The translations under genes and the position numbers were made by a program. From assembly GCF_009707865.1 (NCBI RefSeq), contig NZ_WMBA01000052.1, forward strand, positions 1-59,086: a stretch of 59,086 nucleotides of DNA. The letters run 5' to 3'. Position 1 is the first letter of the stretch. Each line of letters starts with the position of its first letter. The notes below the pieces were generated by a model. That model had not been told where the DNA came from, ran no database searches, and saw only the letters and a program-made list of their open reading frames with translations. Shown piece by piece: positions 35,315 to 42,933 of the stretch. The stretch is from Amycolatopsis pithecellobii (lineage in GTDB: Bacteria; Actinomycetota; Actinomycetes; Mycobacteriales; Pseudonocardiaceae).

Positions 35315-35452
35315 CCAGAGCAGCTTACCGATCCGACCAAAAGCAGGCAGACCCCCGAGCAGCGCGTAAATGTTGCCACGCAAGCCGGATAGCCGTGACT
35401 GTGGTCGGATTGGTAACGAAAAGCACGGTGTCCCGCAGGCGCGAGGATTTCG

Positions 35453-36601
35453 TCAACTGACCCACTCGCCGGCACGCAGCACCTTCACCGGGCGCAGGTC
35501 GTCGTCGAGCACGACCACATCGGCGGCGAGGCCGGTTTCCAGCGAACCGGTGCGGTCGCAGATGCCGAGCAGCTCCGCGGGTCTGCCGGAGGTCGCACGC
35601 ACCGCGTCGGGGATACCAAGTCCGGCGCCGCGCACCAGGTTGCGGAACGCGACGTCCATGGTCAGCGTGCTGCCGGCGAGCGAGCCGGTGTCCGCGAGCG
35701 TCGCGACGCCGTCGCGGACGTCGACTTCCAGTCTGCCCAGCTGGTACCGGCCGTCGGCCGCGTCGGTGGCCGACATCGCGTCGGTGATCAGCACCGTGCG
35801 CCCGCGGCCGGCATGCGTCGCGGCCAGGCGCAGCACCGTCGGATGGACGTGCACGAGGTCGCAGATCAGCTCGACGGTGACGCGTTCGTCGTCCAGCAGC
35901 GCACCGATCGGGCCCGGCTCGCGGTGATGCAGCGGGCGCATGCCGTTGAACAGGTGGGTGCCGACGGTCGCGCCGGCGTCGATCGCGGGCCGGATCTGCT
36001 CCTCGGTACCGTCGGTGTGCCCGATCGCCGCGATGACGCCGGACTCGGTCAGCTGGCGGACGGCGCGTACGCCACCGGCCAGTTCGGGCGCGAGCGTCAC
36101 CATGCGCACCGCACCGTGCCCCGCACGCAACAACGCGGCGACGGACGCGGTGTCGGGTTCGAGCAGCACGCCGGGATCGTGGGCGCCGCATCGGGCTTCG
36201 GCGATGAACGGGCCTTCGAGGTGGACACCGGCGAGCTCACCTTCGTCGACCAGCTCGCGCAGCGCGGCCAGCTGGTTCACCAGCGACCGGATCGGTTCGG
36301 ACACCAGGCTCGCCAGCATCGTTGTGGTGCCGTGCCGCCGGTGCGCGGCGATCGCCCGCTCCAGCTCCTTCGACTCACCGCTGGAGAACGATCCGCCTCC
36401 GCCGCCGTGGCAGTGCGTGTCGATGAAGCCGGGAACCACCAGCTTCCCGTTCAGTTCCACCTGGTCGCCCGGCGGTGGGGTACCGGTGCCGATGCCCGAG
36501 ATCCGCCCGCCGGAGACGGCAAGCCAGCCGTCGTCGACAAGTCCTTCAGGCAGCGCCAGCCGGCCGCCGGTCAGCACGAAGTCCGTCACGCACTCCAGCA
36601 T
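35453..36601 (-). CDS. nagA: N-acetylglucosamine-6-phosphate deacetylase
   Basis: 382 residues, amidohydrolase barrel. Metal and active-site residues: GFIDTHCHGGGG (HxH), GVHLEGPFIA (Glu), AAIGHTDG (His), VGTHLFNGM (His) and LITDAMSA (catalytic Asp). It deacetylates GlcNAc-6-P, feeding amino sugars to glucosamine-6-P and regulating DasR ligands. ATG at 36601 lies 3 bases from a dre site that covers the promoter; a GTG four codons in is possible. nagB is not adjacent. Confidence 0.95.
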   Translation of the reverse strand: MLECVTDFVLTGGRLALPEGLVDDGWLAVSGGRISGIGTGTPPPGDQVELNGKLVVPGFIDTHCHGGGGGSFSSGESKELERAIAAHRRHGTTTMLASLVSEPIRSLVNQLAALRELVDEGELAGVHLEGPFIAEARCGAHDPGVLLEPDTASVAALLRAGHGAVRMVTLAPELAGGVRAVRQLTESGVIAAIGHTDGTEEQIRPAIDAGATVGTHLFNGMRPLHHREPGPIGALLDDERVTVELICDLVHVHPTVLRLAATHAGRGRTVLITDAMSATDAADGRYQLGRLEVDVRDGVATLADTGSLAGSTLTMDVAFRNLVRGAGLGIPDAVRATSGRPAELLGICDRTGSLETGLAADVVVLDDDLRPVKVLRAGEWVS

Positions 36602-36603
36602 AT

Positions 36604-36619
36604 ATTGGTCTAAACCATA
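36604..36619. promoter_or_regulatory. DasR-responsive element (dre) at the nagA promoter
   Basis: ATTGGTCTAAACCATA, matching the dre consensus A(C/G)TGGTCTAGACCA(C/G)T at most positions. On the minus strand it contains TATGGT, a possible -10, and ends three bases before the nagA ATG, so DasR (a GntR regulator released by glucosamine-6-P) would block initiation directly. nagA is a known DasR target in Streptomyces. Confidence 0.82.
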
Positions 36620-36628
36620 CTCGCGATG

Positions 36629-37201
36629 TCAGCCGTTCATCGCCTTCTGCAGCGACTCCAGCGCACGGCTCGCGGTGGACTTCACGGTGCCCTTCGAGAT
36701 GCCGGCCGCGTCGGCGATCTCCGCTTCGGAAAGTCCGCCGTAGTACCGCAGGACAAGCACTTCCCGCTGGCGCGGCGGAAGTTTCGACAACGCGCTGACC
36801 ACAGCCTGATGCTCATTCGAGAGCATCGCAAGACTTTCCGCCGACCGCGCGTTGACCATGTGCGGCGGCACGTACTCACGCGCCGTCTTGCGGCGGCGCA
36901 GCACGCTGCGCGAGCCGTTGACGACAGCGGTGCGCAGGTAACCGACGGCGGCCTGTGCGTCCCGCAGCCTGCTCCAGTTGCGGTACAACCCGGTGAACGC
37001 CTCCTGCACGACGTCCTCAGCGGTGGCCTGCTCGTCGACGAGGAGGATTGCCAGCCGGACCAGGCGCATGCGATGCGTGCGGTACAAATCCTCGAGGGTC
37101 AGTGGCACGGCAGGCTGCGCCGGCGCCTGCGGTAGCCCGTCAATGGTGCGCAAATGCCCGAGCGTACGCTCGACGCTACGCTCCGCGCTGCCTTCCGGCA
37201 T
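36629..37201 (-). CDS. SigE-family ECF-type RNA polymerase sigma factor
   Basis: 190 residues. Sigma region 2 (TLEDLYRTHRMRLVRLAILLVDEQATAEDVVQEAFTGLYRNW, about 35-76) and region 4 (LSKLPPRQREVLVLRYYGGLSEAEIADAAGISKGTVKSTASRALESLQ, about 140-187). This matches the actinobacterial SigE-family (SigE/SigM-like sigma-24) group, not the SigR group. ATG at 37201 has AGGA upstream. No anti-sigma gene is adjacent; regulation is unknown. Divergent from a YciI gene, a neighbour seen with other ECF factors. Confidence 0.88.
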   Translation of the reverse strand: MPEGSAERSVERTLGHLRTIDGLPQAPAQPAVPLTLEDLYRTHRMRLVRLAILLVDEQATAEDVVQEAFTGLYRNWSRLRDAQAAVGYLRTAVVNGSRSVLRRRKTAREYVPPHMVNARSAESLAMLSNEHQAVVSALSKLPPRQREVLVLRYYGGLSEAEIADAAGISKGTVKSTASRALESLQKAMNG

Positions 37202-37335
37202 GTAGTCCTGCCCGTCCTCGGCCCTCGTTCGTGCGTTCCCCGCTGGTTCCACGCGCGCCAAGGGTATCGGGTGCCGTGACGCCCCCATAGTCGCAAGTAG
37301 CGTGCGGACAAAGTTTCCAGCACTTGGAGGTAATC

Positions 37336-37611
37336 GTGGCGTGGTTCCTGGTCGAGACCCGGTATGTACCGGAAAAGTACGGCGAAGTCCGGCCGCGGCA
37401 CCGGGAGTGGTTGCAACGCCTGAGCGACGAGGGTGCCGTCGCGATCGCCGGGCCGCTCGGTGACGACAGCGGCGGGGTGACGCTGATCCAGGCCGACGAC
37501 GCGGCGGCGCTGGAGAAGATCCTCGACACGGACCCGTACCACCTCGAAGGCGCGCTGGCCACGCGCACCGTGCGCGAGTACCGGCCGGTGCTGGGCGCCT
37601 GGCTGCCCTGA
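37336..37611 (+). CDS. YciI family protein
   Basis: 91 residues, ferredoxin-like dimer fold: RHREWLQRLSDEGAVAIAGPLGDDSGGVTLIQADDAAALEKILDTDPYHLEGALATRTVREYRPVLG. The conserved His (RPRHREWL) and the DPY/F segment are present. Family members are small putative enzymes or binding proteins without a clear role. GTG at 37336 has GGAGG five bases upstream. It ends one base before the convergent SDR gene. Confidence 0.88.
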   Translation: MAWFLVETRYVPEKYGEVRPRHREWLQRLSDEGAVAIAGPLGDDSGGVTLIQADDAAALEKILDTDPYHLEGALATRTVREYRPVLGAWLP

Positions 37612-37612
37612 T

Positions 37613-38491
37613 TCAGCGGATGGCGGCCTTCCCGCCGTGACCGACGACGGCCGCGTCGCGGGAACCGCGAGCCTCGATGTCCGCGAGCGCGTCGCGGTCG
37701 GCGGCCGGCACCCGCAACCGCGCGCCGAGTTCGATGATCGGCGGCAGGAACGCGCGGACGAGCTTCAACGCGACCACCCAGCGCGGCACGTGGATGGCCC
37801 GTGCCCGCTTGAGCACGCCGGCTTCGATGAGGTCGAGGGCGACCTCGAGGGGATAGGTCTTGCCGAGCGGGCCGGGCATCGACCCGCGCAGCTTGCCGAA
37901 CACCGGGTGCGTGTCCGCGCTGTCCACCATGTCCGTCTTGATCCAGCTGGGATGCGCGACGCCGACCTTGACGCCGAGGTGCGCGACCTCGGCGCGGAGG
38001 CTGTTGCAGAACGCTTCGACACCGGCCTTGGCCGCACTGTAGTTCGCGAGACCCGGCGCGTGCGTGATCGCCGCGAGCGAAGAGATGGCCAGCAGGTAGC
38101 CCTTGCGTTCGATGACATGGGGCAGCGTGACGCGGAAGGTGCGCCACACGCCGAGCAGGTCGACGTCGATCACCTTCTCGAACGCCGCGCGGTCGACCGA
38201 GCGGACGAAACCCGCGGTGGCGATGCCCGCGTTGGCGATGACGATGTCGATCCCACCGAAGTGCTCGACGACGCCCGCGGTCGCCTTCTCCAGCGCAGCC
38301 CAGTCGGTGACGTCCGCTTCCCAGGCACGCGCCGCCGGCCCGATCCGGGCGGCGACCTGCTGCTGTTCGTCGGCCTCCAGACCGACGAGGGCGACCTTGG
38401 CGCCGCGGGCAGCGAGTCGTTCGGCCAGCCCGGCGCCGATGCCGCGCGCAGCTCCGGTGATGAGCACGACCTTGCCGTTGACCGTGGGCAT
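37613..38491 (-). CDS. Short-chain dehydrogenase/reductase (SDR)
   Basis: 292 residues. Cofactor motif ITGAARGIGAGLAERL, IANAG, and catalytic SSLAAITHAPGLANYSAAKAGVEAF (Ser, Tyr, Lys). The C-terminal 45 residues are extra (VPRWVVALKLVRAFLPPIIELGARLRVP), hydrophobic and basic, resembling the membrane-associated tail of mycobacterial lipid-related SDRs. ATG at 38491 (MPTVNGKVV). Substrate unknown; not clearly linked to the neighbours. Confidence 0.88.
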   Translation of the reverse strand: MPTVNGKVVLITGAARGIGAGLAERLAARGAKVALVGLEADEQQQVAARIGPAARAWEADVTDWAALEKATAGVVEHFGGIDIVIANAGIATAGFVRSVDRAAFEKVIDVDLLGVWRTFRVTLPHVIERKGYLLAISSLAAITHAPGLANYSAAKAGVEAFCNSLRAEVAHLGVKVGVAHPSWIKTDMVDSADTHPVFGKLRGSMPGPLGKTYPLEVALDLIEAGVLKRARAIHVPRWVVALKLVRAFLPPIIELGARLRVPAADRDALADIEARGSRDAAVVGHGGKAAIR

Positions 38492-38540
38492 GACCGAACG
38501 GTACCTCACCCTACCGCGAGTAAGCTACTCCTGAGTAAGA

Positions 38541-39449
38541 TCAGGATGAGGCCTCGTCGAGGCTCCCGAGCTCGGCGGCACTGAGTTCCAGTTCGACCGA
38601 CGCCAGCAGGTCGGCCAGCTGCCCGACGTTGCGCGCGCTTGCGATCGGCGCGGCGACGGTCGGGCGCGAGGCCAGCCACGCGATCGCGACGGCGGCGGGT
38701 GAGGTCTTGTGCGCGGCCGAGATGTCGTCGAGCGCCTCCAGCACCCGTTCGCCGCGATGGTCCAGGTACTCCACGGCGCGGGCCGCGCGCGGGCTGCCCG
38801 TGTCCGTCTCGCGGGACCGGTACTTTCCGGTCAGAAAACCCTTCGCCAGCGCGAAATACGGCAATGTGGACAGTCCCTCACGCTGCACCAGCGGCAACAG
38901 GTCCGTCTCGTAGGCGCGCTCGACCAGGTTGTAGTGCGGCTGCAGCGCGACAAACCGGGCGAACCCCGAACTGTCCGAAATAGACAGTGCTTCGGCGAGC
39001 CGGTCCGCGCTGAAGTTGGACGCGCCGAGGAAGCGGACCTTGCCCGCCCGCACCAGCTCGTCGAACGCACCGAGGGTCTCTTCCAGCGGCGCGTCCGCGA
39101 GATCCCGGTGCGCGTAGTACAGGTCGATGTGGTCGGTTTGCAGGCGCCGCAAGGAATCCTCGGCCGCCGCCCGGATGTTCTTGGCGGACAGCCCTGGCCG
39201 CGCCGCCGCGTTGCCCACCTTCGTCGCGATCACGACGTCGTCCCGGTTGCCCCGCTTCGCCAGCCAGTTCCCGATGATCGTTTCGGAGCCGCCGTCGGAG
39301 TAACTGTCCGCCGTGTCGATGAAATTGCCGCCGGCCGCGGCGTAGGCGTCCAGCACCGCGAAGGACTCCTGCTCGTCGGCCGTCCAGCCGAACACGTTGC
39401 CGCCGAGGTTCAGGCGGTGGACATCCAGGTCACTGTTGCCGATTTTCAT
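38541..39449 (-). CDS. Aldo/keto reductase
   Basis: 302 residues, TIM barrel. Catalytic tetrad: NFIDTADSYSDGGSE (Asp and Tyr), VIATKVGN (Lys), LYYAHRDLADAP (His). SARNVGQLADLLAS binds the NADPH 2'-phosphate. Substrate unknown. ATG at 39449 (MKIGNSDLDVHRLNLGGN) chosen over longer in-frame options because a TAGCGT -10-like box lies 7 bases before it, so it may be leaderless. It is divergent from the first LLM oxidoreductase gene, 53 bases apart. Confidence 0.9.
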   Translation of the reverse strand: MKIGNSDLDVHRLNLGGNVFGWTADEQESFAVLDAYAAAGGNFIDTADSYSDGGSETIIGNWLAKRGNRDDVVIATKVGNAAARPGLSAKNIRAAAEDSLRRLQTDHIDLYYAHRDLADAPLEETLGAFDELVRAGKVRFLGASNFSADRLAEALSISDSSGFARFVALQPHYNLVERAYETDLLPLVQREGLSTLPYFALAKGFLTGKYRSRETDTGSPRAARAVEYLDHRGERVLEALDDISAAHKTSPAAVAIAWLASRPTVAAPIASARNVGQLADLLASVELELSAAELGSLDEASS

Positions 39450-39466
39450 GGACCCCACGCTAACCC

Positions 39467-39493
39467 GGAATGCCGCCGCCAGGTGATCGGTTG
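39467..39493 (+). promoter_or_regulatory. SigR/SigH-type promoter of the first LLM gene
   Basis: GGAAT (39467-39471), exactly 18 bases, GTTGTC (39490-39495). The ATG at 39503 would lie at or next to the transcript start, so the mRNA is probably leaderless. The same elements with the same spacing precede the second copy. Confidence 0.62.
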
Positions 39494-39502
39494 TCCGTTG
39501 GC

Positions 39503-40327
39503 ATGGTGAATGCACTCGGTCGGCTCGGCGCCTCCCAGCCCTATTCGACGTTCACGCCGGACCTTGCGGTCCAGCTGGAGAAACTCGGTTACGGGGCGCT
39601 GTGGGGTGGCGGGTCGCCCGATGCGGACCTCTCCCTCGTCGAACCTCTGCTCGACGCGACCGATCACCTCGTCGTCGCGACCGGCATCGTGAACATGTGG
39701 AAAGACGACGCGGCGCCGGTCGCCGAGTCGTATCACCGGATCGTCGCCAAACACCCGGGGCGGTTCCTGCTCGGCGTCGGCATCGGACACCCGGAAGCAA
39801 CCAAGGAATACCAAAAGCCCTACGACAAGATGGTCGAATACCTCGACCAACTCGACGAAGCCGGCGTACCGGTCGCCGACCGGGCACTCGCCGCGCTCGG
39901 CCCCAAGGTGCTCAAGCTCGCCGGCGACCGGACCGCCGGGGCACATCCGGCCATGGTCACCCCCGAGCACACCCGCCAGGCGCGTGCATTGCTCGGCGAG
40001 GGCCCGCTGCTCGCGCCCGCACATCCGGTGGTGCTGGAGCCGGACGCGGCGAAGGCACGTGCGATCGCACACGAGGCGATTCGGAACATGCTGAACCTGT
40101 CCAACCACCGCAACAGCTGGCGACGCCTCGCGTTCACCGACGAGGACTTCGCGAACGGGGGCAGTGACCGGCTCGTCGACGCCGTGGTCGCAGGAGGCAC
40201 ACCTGACGTGATCGCCGCGCGGCTGACCGAACACCTCGACGCCGGCGCGACCCACGTCGTGGTCCTGTCGCTGGGCGACGACCCACTCGCGGCGTTCCGG
40301 GCGGTTGCACAGGTCCTGCTGTCGTAG
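39503..40327 (+). CDS. LLM-class F420-dependent oxidoreductase (copy 1)
   Basis: 274 residues, luciferase-like TIM barrel: LEKLGYGALWGGGSPDADLSLVEPLLDATDHLVVATGIVNMWKDDA, HPGRFLLGVGIGHPEATKEYQKPYDKM and LTEHLDAGATHVVVLSLGDDP. Family members use F420 for hydride transfer; substrate unknown. Compared with copy 2, residues 188-200 (AHEAIRNMLNLSN) have diverged from the RPRVQRPYLHLSN seen there. ATG at 39503, SigR-type promoter directly upstream. Confidence 0.88.
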   Translation: MVNALGRLGASQPYSTFTPDLAVQLEKLGYGALWGGGSPDADLSLVEPLLDATDHLVVATGIVNMWKDDAAPVAESYHRIVAKHPGRFLLGVGIGHPEATKEYQKPYDKMVEYLDQLDEAGVPVADRALAALGPKVLKLAGDRTAGAHPAMVTPEHTRQARALLGEGPLLAPAHPVVLEPDAAKARAIAHEAIRNMLNLSNHRNSWRRLAFTDEDFANGGSDRLVDAVVAGGTPDVIAARLTEHLDAGATHVVVLSLGDDPLAAFRAVAQVLLS

Positions 40328-40356
40328 TGCCGATTCTTTGAACCTGCCGTTGCCCC

Positions 40357-40383
40357 GGAATGCTCGCGCCGGGTGACCGGTTG
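40357..40383 (+). promoter_or_regulatory. SigR/SigH-type promoter of the second LLM gene
   Basis: GGAAT (40357-40361), exactly 18 bases, GTTGTC (40380-40385), ATG at 40392. Copy of the first LLM promoter: -35, -10 and spacing are conserved, while the spacer bases have partly changed, which is what selection on the promoter would give. Confidence 0.62.
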
Positions 40384-40391
40384 TCCGGGGC

Positions 40392-41219
40392 ATGGTGAAT
40401 TCACTCGGCAAACTCGGCGCTTTCCAGTTCCACGACACCGTCACCCCTGAACTGGCGGTCGCGGTCGAGAAACTCGGCTACGGCACGGTTTGGACGGGCG
40501 GCTCGCCTGACGCGGGTCTGTCCTTCGTCGAGCCGCTGCTCGAGGCAACCGATCATGTCGTCGTCGCGACCGGCATCGTGAACATGTGGAAAGACGACGC
40601 GGCGCCCGTGGCCGAGTCGTATCACCGGATCGTCGGCAAGTACCCCGGTCGCTTCCTGCTCGGGCTCGGCATCGGCCACCCGGAAGCGACCAAGGAGTAC
40701 CAGAAGCCCTACGACAAGATGGTCGAATACCTCGACCAACTCGACGAAGCCGGCGTACCGGTCGCCGACCGGGCACTCGCCGCCCTTGGTCCCAAGGTGC
40801 TCAAGCTCGCCGGCGAACGGACCGCAGGGGCGCACCCGTATCTGACCACGCCGGAGCACACCCGCCAGGCCCGCGAACTGCTCGGCGAGACGCCGCTGCT
40901 CCTGCCCGAGCACAAGGTGGTGCTCGAAACCGATCCGGAGAAGGCCCGTGCGATCGGGCGGCCGCGGGTTCAGCGCCCCTATCTGCACTTGAGCAACTAC
41001 CTCAACAGCTGGCGGCGTCTCGGCTTCACCGATGAGGACTTCGCCGACGGCGGCAGTGACCGGCTCGTCGACGCCGTGGTCGCCTGGGGCACGCCGGAGG
41101 CGATCGGCGCGCGGCTGACCGAACACCTCGACGCCGGCGCGAACCACGTCGCGGTCCAGGCGCTGGGCGACGACCGGCTCGCGGTGTACCGGGCTGTGGC
41201 GCAGGTCCTGCTGTCGTAG
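40392..41219 (+). CDS. LLM-class F420-dependent oxidoreductase (copy 2)
   Basis: 275 residues. Same architecture as copy 1: VEKLGYGTVWTGGSPDAGLSFVEPLLEATDHVVVATGIVNMWKDDA, YPGRFLLGLGIGHPEATKEYQKPYDKM, and KARAIGRPRVQRPYLHLSNYLNSWRRLGF, the last being the common form of this family, so copy 2 looks more ancestral. Expected cofactor F420. Both copies probably respond to the same stress sigma factor. Confidence 0.88.
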   Translation: MVNSLGKLGAFQFHDTVTPELAVAVEKLGYGTVWTGGSPDAGLSFVEPLLEATDHVVVATGIVNMWKDDAAPVAESYHRIVGKYPGRFLLGLGIGHPEATKEYQKPYDKMVEYLDQLDEAGVPVADRALAALGPKVLKLAGERTAGAHPYLTTPEHTRQARELLGETPLLLPEHKVVLETDPEKARAIGRPRVQRPYLHLSNYLNSWRRLGFTDEDFADGGSDRLVDAVVAWGTPEAIGARLTEHLDAGANHVAVQALGDDRLAVYRAVAQVLLS

Positions 41220-41281
41220 TGCCCTCCGGTCGTACCTCGTACGATTCGGACAGCAGGTGAACCACGCTAGGAGGACGAACG

Positions 41282-42310
41282 ATGCCCATCGCCACCCCCG
41301 AGGTCTACGCGGAGATGCTCGACCGGGCCAAGGGAGGCGAGTTCGCCTACCCGGCCATCAACGTGACCTCGTCGGAAACACTGAACGCGGCACTGCGCGG
41401 ATTCGCCGACGCGGAGAGCGACGGCATCATCCAGGTGTCCACCGGCGGCGCGGAATTCGCGTCCGGCACGCATGTCAAGGACATGGTGACGGGCGCGACC
41501 GCGCTCGCCGAGTTCGCGCACGTGGTCGCCGCGAAGTACCCGGTCAACATCGCGTTGCACACCGACCACTGCCCGAAGGACAAGCTGGACTCCTACGTCA
41601 ACCCACTCATCGCGATCTCGCAGGAGCGGGTCAACCGTGGTGAGAACCCGCTGTTCCAGTCGCACATGTGGGACGGCTCGGCGATCGACCTCGACGAGAA
41701 CCTCAAGATCGCGGCGGAACTGCTGGAGCGGGCGGCCGCGGCGAAGATCATTCTCGAGGTCGAGATCGGCGTCGTGGGCGGCGAGGAGGACGGCGTCTCG
41801 AACGAGATCAACGAGAAGCTGTACACCGCCGAGGGTGACTTCGTGAAGACCGTGGACGCGCTCGGTTCGGGCGAGAAGGGCCGGTACCTGCTGGCCGCGA
41901 CGTTCGGCAACGTGCACGGCGCGTACAAGCCTGGCGCGGTCCAGCTTCGGCCGGACGTGCTCAAGCGTGGTCAGGAAGTGGCGGCGGACAAGCTCGGGCT
42001 CGGTGCCGGCGCCAAGCCGTTCGAGCTGGTGTTCCACGGTGGTTCCGGCTCGCTGCTGGAGGAAATCCACGAGGCGGTCTCGTACGGCGTGGTGAAGATG
42101 AACGTCGACACCGACACGCAGTACGCGTTCTCCCGCCCGATCGCGGACCACTTCTTCAAGAACTACGACGGGGTACTGAAAATCGATGGCGAGGTCGGCA
42201 ACAAGAAGACCTACGACCCGCGCAGCTACCTCAAGAAGGCCGAGACGTCGATGGCCGAGCGGGTCGTCGAAGCCGCACAGGCCTTGAAGTCCGCGGGCAC
42301 GAAGCTCTGA
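41282..42310 (+). CDS. fba: Class II fructose-bisphosphate aldolase
   Basis: 342 residues. Zinc-dependent aldolase of glycolysis and gluconeogenesis. Seen: LHTDHCPKDKL (zinc His and catalytic Asp), LEVEIGVVGGEEDG (zinc Glu), FGNVHGAYKPG (zinc His), FELVFHGGSGS (zinc His) and MNVDTDTQYAFSRP (phosphate-side NVDTD). ATG at 41282 has AGGAGG upstream. Followed by a strong hairpin and DUF3151. Confidence 0.98.
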   Translation: MPIATPEVYAEMLDRAKGGEFAYPAINVTSSETLNAALRGFADAESDGIIQVSTGGAEFASGTHVKDMVTGATALAEFAHVVAAKYPVNIALHTDHCPKDKLDSYVNPLIAISQERVNRGENPLFQSHMWDGSAIDLDENLKIAAELLERAAAAKIILEVEIGVVGGEEDGVSNEINEKLYTAEGDFVKTVDALGSGEKGRYLLAATFGNVHGAYKPGAVQLRPDVLKRGQEVAADKLGLGAGAKPFELVFHGGSGSLLEEIHEAVSYGVVKMNVDTDTQYAFSRPIADHFFKNYDGVLKIDGEVGNKKTYDPRSYLKKAETSMAERVVEAAQALKSAGTKL

Positions 42311-42340
42311 GGTTTCACCCGCAGGTGTACTTGCCGCGGG

Positions 42341-42374
42341 CATCACGGGCCCGGCATCGTGTCGGCCCGTGATG
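42341..42374 (+). terminator. fba terminator hairpin
   Basis: Perfect 11-bp stem: CATCACGGGCC (42341-42351) and GGCCCGTGATG (42364-42374), 12-base loop, 30 bases after the fba stop. It is GC-rich and without a U tract. The right arm contains the ATG of a tiny reading frame. Confidence 0.7.
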
Positions 42375-42455
42375 CCCAAACGTCTCGTCGCCGCTGTTCT
42401 CGTCGCGTGCCTGGTGCTGCTGGGTAGCGGGGTCCTCGCAAGCTTCGTCTTCTAG
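42372..42455 (+). CDS. Possible 27-residue membrane peptide
   Basis: ATG at 42372, stop TAG at 42453-42455; sequence begins MPKRLVAAVLVACLVLLGS and ends ASFVF. Basic N terminus plus one hydrophobic helix with a Cys, so it could be a membrane microprotein or a signal-like peptide. Against it: no ribosome site, and the ATG is buried in the stem of the fba terminator. Listed as a weak candidate. Confidence 0.25.
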   Translation: MPKRLVAAVLVACLVLLGSGVLASFVF

Positions 42456-42472
42456 CCAGGCAGGATGGCGGT

Positions 42473-42880
42473 ATGACGAACCTGCTGGGGCCGGAACCGA
42501 CCCGGCTGCCCGACCGCCCCGACGCACAGGCCGCGCTCGACGCGGGCACCGATCCCGCCGAGGTCGCCGCCGAGCACCCCGATTTCAGCGAGGCGTGGGC
42601 CGCGCTCGCCGAACGCGCGCTGGAGTCCGGCGAGATCATCGCCGCCTACGCCTACGCCCGCACCGGCTACCACCGCGGCCTCGATCAGCTGCGCCGTGCC
42701 GGCTGGAAGGGTTTCGGCCCGGTGCCGTGGGACCACCGGCCGAACCAGGGTTTCCTGCGTGCCCTCGCCACGCTCGGCAAGGCGGCCGGGCGCATCGGCG
42801 AGACCGAGGAGTACGAGCGCTGCCGCACCTTCCTCGCGGACTCGGACCCGGCCGCGGCCGAGGCGACCGGACTCAAGTAG
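42473..42880 (+). CDS. DUF3151 family protein
   Basis: 135 residues: LLGPEPTRLPDRPDAQAALDAG, HPDFSEAWAALAERALESGEIIAAYAYARTGYHRGLDQLRRAGWKGFGPVPWDHRPNQGFLRAL and RTFLADSDPAA. The TPR-like helical pattern and the GFGPVPW motif define the actinobacterial DUF3151 family (Rv0360c in M. tuberculosis, from memory), often near fba. Function unknown. ATG at 42473. Confidence 0.92.
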   Translation: MTNLLGPEPTRLPDRPDAQAALDAGTDPAEVAAEHPDFSEAWAALAERALESGEIIAAYAYARTGYHRGLDQLRRAGWKGFGPVPWDHRPNQGFLRALATLGKAAGRIGETEEYERCRTFLADSDPAAAEATGLK

Positions 42881-42933
42881 TCCACATCGCGGAACCCTCG
42901 ACGGGATCGGCCGGATCGCCGTAGCTTCGGATC

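Larger units (their letters stand above)
39464..41219. repeat. Tandem duplication of an LLM oxidoreductase gene with its promoter
   Basis: Two units, about 39464-40327 and 40354-41219, same orientation. Similarity begins at the CCCGGAAT promoter sequence and runs to the shared AQVLLS end. Between them an 80-base tract is identical (39815-39894 and 40704-40783), as is a tract of about 48 bases around 39681 and 40570, while a segment near codon 190 is very different, a mosaic that suggests gene conversion after duplication. Confidence 0.85.
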
